From: Actinomycetes bacterium | Lineage (GTDB): Bacteria > Actinomycetota > Acidimicrobiia > Acidimicrobiales > RAAP-2 | Assembly: GCA_021795095.1 (NCBI GenBank) | Contig: JAJYPU010000036.1 | Span: forward strand, 1-14,673 | Reading direction: 5' to 3' | Length of the DNA: 14,673 nt | Shown: piece after piece, positions 1 through 6,920 of the stretch | How positions within the stretch are numbered: the stretch's first letter is position 1 | Layout: the number at the start of each line of letters is the position of its first letter | Notes under the pieces: generated by a model | The model's database searches: none | Told to the model about the DNA's origin: nothing | The model's input: only the letters and a program-made list of their open reading frames with translations | Translations under genes and position numbers: made by a program

Positions 1-294
1 GAGGTGCTGCAGATGGCGCTGCTCGAACCCGTCGTCGCGCTGCTTGACGAGACGGACTCGGGGCTCGACATCGACGCGCTGCGTATCGTGGCACGTGGTG
101 TGCGCACCGTGCGTAGCGAACACCCGACGATGGGTGTCGTGGTGGTAACCCACTACGTCAAGCTCCTCGAAGAGATCGAACCAGACCAGGTCCACATCCT
201 CGTCGACGGACAGATCGTGCACAGCGGCGGCGTCGAGCTCGCTGCCGCCATCGAGCACGACGGCTACGATGCCTGGCGAACGGTGCTGCGATGA
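1..294 (+). CDS. sufC: SufC ATPase, first copy (3' part only, cut by window edge)
   Basis: SufC is the ABC-type ATPase of the SufBCD scaffold that builds Fe-S clusters in the cytoplasm. Only the last 97 residues are here; the reading frame is open from base 1, so the gene begins outside the window. The visible part opens just after the signature motif and contains the Walker B aspartate and glutamate with D-loop (LLDETDSGLDIDAL, a classic SufC string) and the H-loop histidine (VVVVTHY). It ends in the usual SufC tail (DGYDAWRTVLR). Its stop codon overlaps the sufS start by four bases (ATGA), so the two are translationally coupled. It differs clearly from the second sufC at 3366-4094: roughly 45% identical over the shared part by eye, so these are old paralogues. 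Family assignment is firm; whether a full sufB-sufD set precedes it cannot be seen. Confidence 0.93.
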   Translation, partial: EVLQMALLEPVVALLDETDSGLDIDALRIVARGVRTVRSEHPTMGVVVVTHYVKLLEEIEPDQVHILVDGQIVHSGGVELAAAIEHDGYDAWRTVLR

Positions 295-1526
295 GCTCCT
301 ACAACCCGCGCCGCGTGCGCGTCGACACCCCGCTCCTGGAACGTGTGATCAACGGCCGTCCGATCACCTACCTCGACTCGGCCTCCTCTACCCTGCCCCC
401 GCGGCCCGTCATCGAGGCGATGGCTCGCTACTACGAGTTGCGACACGCCAACGTGCACCGCGGCGTCTACCAGACCGCCGTCGAGGCGACCGACGTCTAC
501 GAGGGTGCCCGAGCGGCCACCGCACGTTTCATCAACGCACCCCAGGGTATGGACGAGGTCGTCTTCACCAAGAACACGACCGAGTCGTTCAACCTCCTCG
601 CCAAGTCGTGGGGCGCGGCGAACCTCAAGGCGGGTGACGTGGTCCTCGTGACCGAGATGGAGCACCACGCCAACATCGTTCCGTGGTTCCAGCTGCGCGA
701 CCAGTTGGGCATCGAGGTCCGCTTCGTTCCGGTGAGCGATGACTTCCGTCTCGACGTGAGCGACCTGGACCGCCTACTCGACGGCGTCAAGCTGTTCTCC
801 TTCACCGCCGCGTCAAACGTCCTGGGCACGCGCAACCCGGTCAAAGAGCTCACCCAGATCGCCCACGACCACGGGGCCCTCGTCGCACTCGACGCCGCGC
901 AGTCGGTCGGCCATCAGCCGACCGACGTCGTTGACCTCGACGTCGACTTCTTCTGTTTCTCCGCCCACAAGATGCTCGGGCCGACCGGCCTGGGTGTGCT
1001 GTGGACCCGCGCCGCGATCCTCGAGTCCATGCCCCCCTTCCTCGGCGGTGGCGGCATGATCGCTGACGTGCGACTCGACGGGTACGTGCCGGCGGACGGC
1101 CCGACTCGCTTTGAGGCCGGCACCCCACCAATTGCCGAGACGGCCGGCCTCACGGCCGCCATCCGGTACCTCGAGGGCCTTGGACTCGCGAACATCGCCC
1201 GCCACGAGGACGAGTTAACCGGTGATGCGCTCAAGCGACTCGCCAACGAGTTCGACGGGCGCGTCCGGATCATCGGACCGGCGGACACCGTCGATCGAGG
1301 CGGCGTGCTCAGCCTCGACGTCGACGGGGTCCACCCCCACGACGTCGCCCAGGTGCTCGACCAGTTCGGCGTGTGCGTGCGGCCCGGACACCACTGCGCC
1401 AAGCCCCTCATGCGCCGCTTCAACCTCGCGGCGACGGCTCGGGCCTCCTTCGGGCCGTATTCACTGACTTCCGACACCGATGTCCTGCTCGAAGCGCTCG
1501 GCAGTGCCGTCATGATGTTCGCCTAG
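291..1526 (+). CDS. sufS: SufS group II cysteine desulfurase
   Basis: This PLP enzyme removes sulfur from L-cysteine, giving alanine and an enzyme persulfide that feeds Fe-S cluster assembly. The 411-aa length is normal for SufS. Visible motifs are the N-terminal YLDSASSTLPPRPVI segment, EMEHHANIVPW, the aspartate of ALDAAQSVGH, the PLP lysine K227 in SAHKMLGPTG, and the persulfide cysteine C369 in RPGHHCAKPLMRRF. The short loop around C369 is the group II (SufS) pattern rather than IscS/NifS. The ATG start overlaps the sufC stop by four bases, and sufU follows after three bases, giving a sufC-sufS-sufU unit. SufU, encoded next, is the expected sulfur acceptor. No feature suggests loss of function. 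Confidence 0.96.
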   Translation: MSSYNPRRVRVDTPLLERVINGRPITYLDSASSTLPPRPVIEAMARYYELRHANVHRGVYQTAVEATDVYEGARAATARFINAPQGMDEVVFTKNTTESFNLLAKSWGAANLKAGDVVLVTEMEHHANIVPWFQLRDQLGIEVRFVPVSDDFRLDVSDLDRLLDGVKLFSFTAASNVLGTRNPVKELTQIAHDHGALVALDAAQSVGHQPTDVVDLDVDFFCFSAHKMLGPTGLGVLWTRAAILESMPPFLGGGGMIADVRLDGYVPADGPTRFEAGTPPIAETAGLTAAIRYLEGLGLANIARHEDELTGDALKRLANEFDGRVRIIGPADTVDRGGVLSLDVDGVHPHDVAQVLDQFGVCVRPGHHCAKPLMRRFNLAATARASFGPYSLTSDTDVLLEALGSAVMMFA

Positions 1527-1529
1527 ACC

Positions 1530-2012
1530 ATGGCCAACCTCGACGACCTGTACCGCGAGATCATCCTCGACCACTACCGCACCCCGCGCAATCGCGGCGA
1601 GCTCGCCTCCCCGCCCGCAATCCGAACCGAGGGCTTCAACCCGCTCTGTGGCGACGAACTTGTGATCTACCTCGACGTCCAAGACGGCGTACTCGTGGAC
1701 ATCAAGCTCTCGGGCCACGGCTGCTCGATCTCCCAGGCGTCATCGTCGATGATGAGTGCCGCGGTTAAGGGTAAGACCATCGACGAGGTGCGCGCGGCCA
1801 TCGAGCGCTTCAAGCAGTTGATGACCGTGCACGAGACGACCCTCGACGGCAACGGCGAGGCGCCCGTCACCGACCTGCGAACCATGGGCGAGCTCGCCGC
1901 ACTGCAGGGCGTCGTAAAGTTCCCGGTGCGCATCAAGTGCGCCACCCTGGCCTGGAACACCCTCAGCCAGGGGCTCGACGACTACGGCGTGCAGGGAACC
2001 GGGTCGAAGTAG
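1530..2012 (+). CDS. sufU: SufU zinc-dependent sulfurtransferase
   Basis: SufU takes the persulfide sulfur from SufS and hands it to the SufBCD scaffold; in Gram-positive bacteria it acts through a zinc site, not as an IscU-type scaffold. The 160-aa protein has the zinc ligands C40 and D42 (NPLCGDEL), C65 (GHGCSISQASSSMM) and C137 (FPVRIKCATLAWNTL). The roughly 20-residue insertion before the last cysteine that separates SufU from IscU is present. It starts three bases after the sufS stop with no visible Shine-Dalgarno, so it probably relies on coupling. Its last 31 bases overlap the 3' end of the LCP gene on the other strand. Assignment is firm. Confidence 0.95.
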   Translation: MANLDDLYREIILDHYRTPRNRGELASPPAIRTEGFNPLCGDELVIYLDVQDGVLVDIKLSGHGCSISQASSSMMSAAVKGKTIDEVRAAIERFKQLMTVHETTLDGNGEAPVTDLRTMGELAALQGVVKFPVRIKCATLAWNTLSQGLDDYGVQGTGSK

Positions 2013-3340
2013 GGAACCACTGCCGTCGGGTTGGCCGGACTCTTCGTAGCGGTTGTCGACTTGGTGGTTTTGGTTGTCGGACTCGTCGCGCGGGTAGTCG
2101 GCGCCGAAGCGATCGTGGTCGTGGTCGTGGTCGCAGCGACCACCGGGGGCATCGGCGTCTGCAGTTGGGCGTTCGGCGGCGGGTTGGTCGGCGTGAGCAA
2201 CGATGAGCCGAAGATGTTGACGAGCAGCTGCTGGGCCTGGGGCTCTTCGGTGAAGAGCACGTCACCAACCGGTGCGACGGTCGCGGGGACCGTCGGCAAG
2301 GTGTAGGTCAACATGTTCGACGGGTTGAAGTTGTGGAACTTGACCGCGAAGGCGATCAACTGATTGAGCGTGAAGCCGCTGTCGAGTGTGATGCCCTGGG
2401 GGATCTTCGAGAGGAACGTGTTGATCGTCAACGGGTTGTAGAGGCTCTTGGCGCGGCTGATCATCGCGCGCAAGAAGACGTTCTGGCGTTCGATCCGGCC
2501 GAAGTCGCTCGTGCCGTCGTAGTTCCACACGCCGTTCTGGAACCACTGGTAGTGACGGCTCCGCGCGACCGCGAGCGCCTGGAAGCCGGTAACGAGCTGG
2601 CATCCCGGGTGGGGGATGTTGAGCCCCGAGTACGCGTCCTTCGCGGGATAGGGGAAGTCCAGGTAGACGCCGCCGATCGCGTCGGCGGCGTTGATCAGCC
2701 CGGCAAAGCTCACCTGGATCACGTGGTTGATCGGAATGCCGAAGTTCGCCGTGATCGTCTGGGCGAGCAAGGACGGGCCGTTGCCGTAGTTGACGTTGAT
2801 GCGGTTGAACTTGCCGAAGAGGGCCTGGTTCGCGAGCAGGGTGACCATCGTGTCGCGCGGTATCGAGAGGATCGTGATCGTGTCGGCCGCCGGGTCGACG
2901 TGCATGATCTTGACGACGTCGCTGCGCTGCCCGGCGACGGAGTTGGTCGACGCACCGGTTTGACGGGCGACGGCGCCGGTCAACCCCGCACGGGAGTCCG
3001 AACCGATCTCGAGGATGTTAAAAGGCCGCCCGGAGAGCTGGGGCAGTTCACCGACGACGTTGACCTTCGGGATCTGGCCGAAGCGCCACTGGGCGTAGAG
3101 GTAGCCGCCGCCGACCAACGCGATGAGCAGGCCGAGGACCGCGACACCCGAGATGATGGCGATCCGACGTCCCCGGTGGCGCCGTCGAACCTTGGTCGCG
3201 CGCACGGGACGGGAGGGGTTCGCCCGTTGTTCGACCGCCTGTCCGAGGGCGCGGAGCCGCTCTTCGTTCGCGAGTGAGCCCTTCGCCTCGGATCGTCGGT
3301 TCTCGCGGCCCCGCGAGGCGCTATGACGTCCGTCAGCCAT
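1982..3340 (-). CDS. LytR-CpsA-Psr (LCP) family cell-wall glycopolymer ligase
   Basis: LCP proteins transfer lipid-linked glycopolymers (teichoic-acid-like or arabinogalactan-type chains) onto peptidoglycan at the outer face of the membrane. The 452-aa protein has a basic cytoplasmic N-terminus, one membrane segment at about residues 60-81, then the LCP domain. Its arginine/aspartate signature residues are visible: GSDSR 113-117, RSD 139-141, IPRD 160-163, ARSRHY 259-264 and DFGRIERQ 279-286. The C-terminus (about 404-440) is low-complexity Thr/Ala/Ser/Pro with interspersed Lys, likely a wall-spanning or disordered tail. The ATG start has TACAGT six bases upstream and no Shine-Dalgarno, suggesting a leaderless mRNA, although sufC ends only 25 bases before on the same strand. 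The substrate cannot be told from sequence. Nothing links it to Fe-S assembly beyond position. Confidence 0.92.
   Translation of the reverse strand: MADGRHSASRGRENRRSEAKGSLANEERLRALGQAVEQRANPSRPVRATKVRRRHRGRRIAIISGVAVLGLLIALVGGGYLYAQWRFGQIPKVNVVGELPQLSGRPFNILEIGSDSRAGLTGAVARQTGASTNSVAGQRSDVVKIMHVDPAADTITILSIPRDTMVTLLANQALFGKFNRINVNYGNGPSLLAQTITANFGIPINHVIQVSFAGLINAADAIGGVYLDFPYPAKDAYSGLNIPHPGCQLVTGFQALAVARSRHYQWFQNGVWNYDGTSDFGRIERQNVFLRAMISRAKSLYNPLTINTFLSKIPQGITLDSGFTLNQLIAFAVKFHNFNPSNMLTYTLPTVPATVAPVGDVLFTEEPQAQQLLVNIFGSSLLTPTNPPPNAQLQTPMPPVVAATTTTTTIASAPTTRATSPTTKTTKSTTATKSPANPTAVVPYFDPVPCTP
2115..2132. repeat. Three tandem copies of GTGGTC in the LCP tail
   Basis: A hexamer, GTGGTC, is repeated three times in a row. 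On the coding (-) strand it reads as alternating ACC and ACG threonine codons for the TTTTTT run near residue 404-409 of the LCP protein. It is a codon-level low-complexity repeat, prone to length variation, and not a mobile element. Confidence 0.8.
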
Positions 3341-3346
3341 CGGTCA

Positions 3347-3352
3347 ACTGTA
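3347..3352 (-). promoter_or_regulatory. Predicted -10 box of a leaderless LCP promoter
   Basis: TACAGT lies exactly six bases before the LCP ATG. This fits the actinobacterial TANNNT -10 rule with transcription starting on the A of the ATG. The hexamer at the -35 distance (TTCGCT) is weak. It sits within the 25-base gap after sufC, so the LCP gene may have its own transcript. Confidence 0.5.
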
Positions 3353-3365
3353 CTCCGCGACCTCG

Positions 3366-4094
3366 TTACAGCGAATTCAGTTCACGGAACGGCTCGTATC
3401 CATCGCGCTCGAGGACCTCGGAGAGCTCAGGCCCGCCGGTGGCGACGACTCGCCCCCCGCTCACTACATGGATCATCGTCGGCGTCAGCTCCTGGAGCAG
3501 TCGTCGGAAGTGGGTGATCGCGAGTACGCCGCAGCCCCACTCAGTCGTGGAAGCCGCCAGCCGTCGCGCGACGGCGCCGAGCGCGTCGACGTCGAGCCCC
3601 GAGTCGATCTCGTCGAGAACCGCAAAACGCGGACGTAGCACCCCGAACTGGACCATCTCGGCGCGCTTGCGCTCGCCACCCGACAGGTCCACGTTCACGA
3701 AGCGTTCCAGCAGTTCCGGGCGCAGGTCGACCCGCCGGGCCTCGTCGGCCATCCGCTCGAGCAGGCCCGCGGACTCAGCACCCGCAGCCTCAAGCACGTC
3801 AATGAGTCGCACGCCCGGTACTTCCATGGGCTGCTGCATCGCGAGGAAGAGCCCCGCGCGCACGCGATCGGTGGCCGAGAGCGAGAGCAGCTCCACGTCG
3901 TCGATCGTCACCGAACCGGCGAGGACCTCGTAGGCGGGGTGGCCTGAGAGCGCGTGGGCGAGTGTGGACTTGCCTGAGCCGTTGGAGCCCATGATCACGT
4001 GGACCTCGCCCGAGCGCATGGTCAGGTCGAAGCCCCGCAGGACCTCCGTACCGCCCACCGCCACGCGCAGGCCCGAAATCGTCAAGGTCGTCAT
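3366..4094 (-). CDS. sufC: SufC ATPase, second (diverged) copy
   Basis: This is a complete 242-residue SufC-type ABC ATPase, expected to bind SufB and SufD and drive conformational change of the scaffold. Walker A is GSNGSGKST at 36-44, Q-loop MQQP at 86-89, signature LSGGERKRAEM from 137, Walker B FAVLDE at 157-162, D-loop SGLD at 165-168, and the H-loop histidine is H195. It has no membrane segments. The ATG start overlaps the Rieske stop by four bases (ATGA), tying it to sufD and the Rieske gene. Compared with typical SufC, the signature is LSGGERKRAEM rather than the more usual FSGGEKKRNEI type, and DEIDSGLDVDAL replaces DETDSGLDIDAL. Its catalytic residues are all intact. Placement next to sufD argues it is the partner of the SufB and SufD encoded in this window. 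Confidence 0.94.
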   Translation of the reverse strand: MTTLTISGLRVAVGGTEVLRGFDLTMRSGEVHVIMGSNGSGKSTLAHALSGHPAYEVLAGSVTIDDVELLSLSATDRVRAGLFLAMQQPMEVPGVRLIDVLEAAGAESAGLLERMADEARRVDLRPELLERFVNVDLSGGERKRAEMVQFGVLRPRFAVLDEIDSGLDVDALGAVARRLAASTTEWGCGVLAITHFRRLLQELTPTMIHVVSGGRVVATGGPELSEVLERDGYEPFRELNSL

Positions 4095-4405
4095 GGGAAT
4101 GTCACCTCCACCCGTCCATCGCGCACCACGACGTCATATCGAGCAACCGGTCGGGTCGCGGGGAACGACTGGGGGGTACCGTCCCTGAGGTCGAAGATCG
4201 CGCCGTGTCGTGCGCACTCGATGGTCGCGTCCGAGGAGTCGACCTCACCCTGGGCCAGGCTGAAGTCTTCGTGGCTGCATCGGTCGTCGAGCACGTAGAA
4301 GTCGTCCTCGATGCGAACGATGACCAGCGTCCTCGGCCCGATCCGGACCTGACGAGCCTCGCCACTGACGTACTCGTCGACGGCGCCGACATCCTGGGCA
4401 CTCAC
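4091..4405 (-). CDS. Rieske [2Fe-2S] ferredoxin of the SUF cluster
   Basis: A 104-residue stand-alone Rieske protein. Its [2Fe-2S] ligands are C43 and H45 (RCSHED) and C64 and H67 (ECARHG). It resembles the non-haem oxygenase ferredoxin-subunit type found between sufD and sufC in many actinobacteria, where it is thought to supply electrons during cluster assembly; that role is inferred, not proven. The start is GTG, overlapping the sufD stop by four bases (GTGA), and its own stop overlaps the sufC start by four bases. Expression is therefore coupled with both neighbours. No oxygenase gene is nearby, which argues against a catabolic role. Confidence 0.9.
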   Translation of the reverse strand: MSAQDVGAVDEYVSGEARQVRIGPRTLVIVRIEDDFYVLDDRCSHEDFSLAQGEVDSSDATIECARHGAIFDLRDGTPQSFPATRPVARYDVVVRDGRVEVTFP

Positions 4406-5640
4406 GCGCGCACCGGCACTGACGCCAGCGCGAGGGACACGTCGCCCTCGACCAGGCGGGCGAGCGACTTGGGCAGGGCGTCGAGCATCTCAAGGAAGAA
4501 GCCCTGGATCATCAGTCGCTCGGCGTCGCTTCGCGTCACGCCGCGTGATTCGAGGTACCAACGCTGCAGCGCATCGAGTGGCCCCACGCTCGACGCGTGC
4601 GCGCACACCACGTCGTTCTCTCGGATGTCGAGATTCGGCACGCTGTCGGCGTGCGCGTTGGGCGAGAGCAGCAGGTTGTGATTGGTCTGGCGAGCGTCGG
4701 TGCGCTTGGCGCCCTTCTCGATCTCGATCAGGCCGGTGTAGACCGATCGCGAGGTGTCCGCGACGGCTCCCTTGGAGAGCAGCGTCGAGCGGGTTCGAGG
4801 GGCCCGGTGGAACTGATGGGTGCGAAAGTCGTGCACCTGGGCCCCGGAGCCGAAGAAAGTGGTGCGCAACTCGTTCTCCGCACCTGAGGAGCGAAGTTCC
4901 GCGTCGTTACGCGAGCGGTCGTAGTGGGCGCCCATGCCGAGCACCGCCTGGCTCAGGCGCGCGTCGCGCTCGAGCAGTCCGGTCGTTCGCGCCACGTGCC
5001 ACGTGGTCGGCGCCAGCCGCTGGTAGGTGACGAGTTGCAGAGACGCGTTCTCGGCGACGCGATACTCGCTCACCGGCACGACGATGGCCTCGTCGCCCCC
5101 TTCGTAGTACTCGACCACAGTCGCGTTCGCACCGCGTTCGAGGATCAGGTGCGTGCGCGGCAACGACGCCGAAGCGTTCGCCGAGTGGACGATCACGATC
5201 GGGCCGTCGACGACGGTGCCCGCCGAGACCGTCACCACGACGGTCGCGGGGCACAACGCAGCGTTGGCGAGTGCGAAGGCGTCATTCGCGTAGCGCTCGA
5301 GGGGGTCCTCACCGCCGAGAGTCGACTGTGCGGTGTCCACGTCGACCGTCACGCCGGTGATCGGTTCGCCGATGTCGACGAGGAAGCCGTCGACCACTCG
5401 CACGACGCTCGCCGCGAGAGCCGATAGGGACACGGCGAAGTCGGACGAGGGGGCGAGCGTAGGCGTCGCGGGGACGAGGTAACGGTCGAGGTCGAGGTCG
5501 GACAACGGCGCATAGCGCCACACCTCGTCGGCGGTGGTGGGCAGCCCGATGGACGTAAAGCCGAACCACGCGCGACCACGAGGGCCCGAATCCGGTCGGC
5601 TACTGATGAATGAGGTGGCGGATTCGGTGAAGGTTGTCAT
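4402..5640 (-). CDS. sufD: SufD scaffold subunit
   Basis: SufD pairs with SufB, and with SufC forms the Fe-S cluster scaffold; it contributes to cluster formation at the SufB-SufD interface. The 412-aa protein has a poorly conserved N-terminal helical part and a C-terminal beta-helix part. The latter carries the family signature: HDFRTHQFHRAPRT, LLSKGAVADTSRSVYTG, RQTNHNLLLSPNAHADSVP, then C346-A-H348 (DVVCAHASSVGPLD) and YLESRGV. H348 corresponds to the SufD histidine (His360 in E. coli) implicated in cluster assembly. It heads a sufD-Rieske-sufC unit with 4-nt overlaps. There is no Shine-Dalgarno before the ATG; a TACACT -10-like box lies 16 bases upstream. It is separated from sufB by two genes, one on the opposite strand. 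Confidence 0.93.
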   Translation of the reverse strand: MTTFTESATSFISSRPDSGPRGRAWFGFTSIGLPTTADEVWRYAPLSDLDLDRYLVPATPTLAPSSDFAVSLSALAASVVRVVDGFLVDIGEPITGVTVDVDTAQSTLGGEDPLERYANDAFALANAALCPATVVVTVSAGTVVDGPIVIVHSANASASLPRTHLILERGANATVVEYYEGGDEAIVVPVSEYRVAENASLQLVTYQRLAPTTWHVARTTGLLERDARLSQAVLGMGAHYDRSRNDAELRSSGAENELRTTFFGSGAQVHDFRTHQFHRAPRTRSTLLSKGAVADTSRSVYTGLIEIEKGAKRTDARQTNHNLLLSPNAHADSVPNLDIRENDVVCAHASSVGPLDALQRWYLESRGVTRSDAERLMIQGFFLEMLDALPKSLARLVEGDVSLALASVPVRA

Positions 5641-5656
5641 AGTCGAGAGCGTTAGC

Positions 5657-5662
5657 AGTGTA
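5657..5662 (-). promoter_or_regulatory. Possible -10 box for sufD
   Basis: TACACT on the - strand lies 16 bases before the sufD ATG, in the 79-base gap shared with the divergent crotonase gene. It would give an untranslated leader of about ten bases. No convincing -35 hexamer is seen at 17-18 bases. Confidence 0.35.
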
Positions 5663-5708
5663 ATGGGCCAGGCGCAGACACCGATCCCCCGTTAACCTTC
5701 GACCGAGC

Positions 5709-5714
5709 AAGGAG
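5709..5714 (+). promoter_or_regulatory. Shine-Dalgarno of the crotonase gene
   Basis: AAGGAG five bases before the ATG at 5720 fixes the start. It is one of only a few strong ribosome sites in the window. Confidence 0.8.
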
Positions 5715-5719
5715 TCGAC

Positions 5720-6535
5720 ATGGAGTTCACCTCAACAGTCCTCACACTCGAGCTGCGTGGCGCGGTGGCGACACTCTGGCTCGACCGAGTCGAGCAACGC
5801 AACGCCATGGGTCGCGCGTTCTGGGAGGACCTCCCGCGCGCGGCCGCGGCGCTTCGAGCCGAACCCGGCGTGCGCGCACTCGTGATCGCCGCGCGGGGCC
5901 CACACTTCACCGTTGGCCTAGACCTGAAGGAGATGGCTGGCGGCCTGCTCGCGAGCGGCGAAGCGACCTCACCGGCCGAGCGCAACGCCTCGCGCTACGA
6001 GGCCGTGCGCACGATGCAGCAGGCCATCTCCGCGATCGCCGAACTCCCTTTCCCGGTCATCGCTGCGGTGCACGGCTACTGCATCGGCGGCGGCGTCGAC
6101 CTGATCTGCGCGTGCGACATCCGGCTGGCCGCGCCGTCGGCGACGTTTTCGGTGCGCGAGACCAAAGTCGCGATCGTGGCGGACCTGGGAACCCTCCAGC
6201 GACTGCCACGCATCATCGGGGCTGGTCACGTCGCTGAGTTGGCGTATACGGGTATGGACGTCGACGCTCAACGCGCGGCGGCAATCGGCCTCGTCAACCA
6301 CGTGAGTGACGACGTCCTCGGCGACGCCGCTGCGCTCGCCGAGCGCATCGCGGCCAACTCGCCGCTCGCGGTCCGGGGCACGAAAGCGGTCCTCGCGGCG
6401 AATGACGGGCGCACCGTGGCCGAGGGACTGGAATTCGTGGCGAACTGGAACACGCTCTACCTGCGAAGCGACGACCTCGCCGAGGCGATGAACGCCTTCC
6501 TCGAACGTCGCGATCCCACGTTCACCGGTCGTTAG
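5720..6535 (+). CDS. Crotonase family, probable delta(3,5)-delta(2,4)-dienoyl-CoA isomerase
   Basis: This is a 271-aa enoyl-CoA hydratase/isomerase superfamily protein. The oxyanion-hole regions (GLDLKEMAG; HGYCIGGGVDLICACDIR) are clear. Three acidic residues match the catalytic set of mammalian ECH1 dienoyl-CoA isomerase in both identity and spacing: D127 in GGGVDL, E147 in VRETKV and D155 in IVADLGTLQRLP, giving gaps of 20 and 8 as in rat ECH1 (176, 196, 204). The RNAMGRAFWEDL segment and the ANWNTLYLRSDDL C-terminal segment also resemble ECH1. The expected role is shifting double bonds in 3,5-dienoyl-CoA so that unsaturated fatty acids can be beta-oxidised. It lies on the + strand between sufD and the sufB unit, which both run the other way. 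Its stop shares the bases TTAG with the stop of the facing gene. A broader crotonase activity cannot be excluded. Confidence 0.85.
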   Translation: MEFTSTVLTLELRGAVATLWLDRVEQRNAMGRAFWEDLPRAAAALRAEPGVRALVIAARGPHFTVGLDLKEMAGGLLASGEATSPAERNASRYEAVRTMQQAISAIAELPFPVIAAVHGYCIGGGVDLICACDIRLAAPSATFSVRETKVAIVADLGTLQRLPRIIGAGHVAELAYTGMDVDAQRAAAIGLVNHVSDDVLGDAAALAERIAANSPLAVRGTKAVLAANDGRTVAEGLEFVANWNTLYLRSDDLAEAMNAFLERRDPTFTGR

Positions 6536-6879
6536 CGGCGCCAGAACCGCCAGTTGCGACGACTGCGTCGTTCCTGCTCGTCGATCTCGCGCCGTCGCTC
6601 GTTGACAAGTTCTGGCGCGACGGCGTTCACGATCTCGCTGGCGCGCTCGAGCAGTGCTCGTCGATCGTCGATGGGTACCTCGGTCGTGGGCGGTGTCTCG
6701 ACCGGTCGATCGACCAGTGAGCCGTGCGCCCAGCCGACGTCAGCGAGGCGACGCTCGAAGGTGACGCACCCCTCCGGGCACGACCACGGCTGGTCCGGCG
6801 CGTTACCCAAGACACAGAACCTCGCGACCTCGCCGGATTTATACGTACGACTCTGAAAGTGCTTACACTCCTCGCGCAT
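6532..6879 (-). CDS. Small four-cysteine protein next to sufB, function unknown
   Basis: A 115-residue soluble protein that I cannot assign to a named family. The N-terminal 45 residues hold four cysteines, C5-X16-C22-X11-C34-X3-C38, in the strings EECKHFQSRTY, RFCVLGNAP and WSCPEGCVTFERR. This spacing could bind zinc or an Fe-S cluster. The middle is proline-rich and the second half is helical and charged, ending in an unusual Arg/Trp tail (RRSRRNWRFWRR). It begins about 40 bases after the sufB stop on the same strand and is probably co-transcribed, so a SUF-accessory role is a reasonable guess. Start choice: AAGGA lies seven bases before a GTG at 6885 and 13 before the ATG at 6879; either is possible and adds at most two residues. 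A longer frame overlapping sufB exists but is unlikely. The stop overlaps the facing crotonase stop by four bases. Confidence 0.75.
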   Translation of the reverse strand: MREECKHFQSRTYKSGEVARFCVLGNAPDQPWSCPEGCVTFERRLADVGWAHGSLVDRPVETPPTTEVPIDDRRALLERASEIVNAVAPELVNERRREIDEQERRSRRNWRFWRR

Positions 6880-6920
6880 CGCCACGGGTTCATCCTTCCA
6901 CGAGTCTCGAGGTTCGACCG

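Noticed and set aside
2031..2140. GT-rich tract as a regulatory or recombination repeat
   Set aside because: It is explained by Thr/Ala/Pro codons of the LCP C-terminal tail read from the other strand.
2333..3277. A 314-residue open frame on the + strand across the LCP gene
   Set aside because: It is antisense to a clear LCP domain, with skewed Arg/Asp/Val/Glu composition and no motif.
1..4094. The two sufC genes as a recent inverted duplication
   Set aside because: The copies differ at over half of the compared residues, including around Walker B, and their flanking genes differ; no long inverted repeat is visible.
4091..4405. Rieske protein as subunit of an aromatic ring dioxygenase
   Set aside because: No oxygenase or reductase genes are nearby, and it is translationally coupled to sufD and sufC on both sides.
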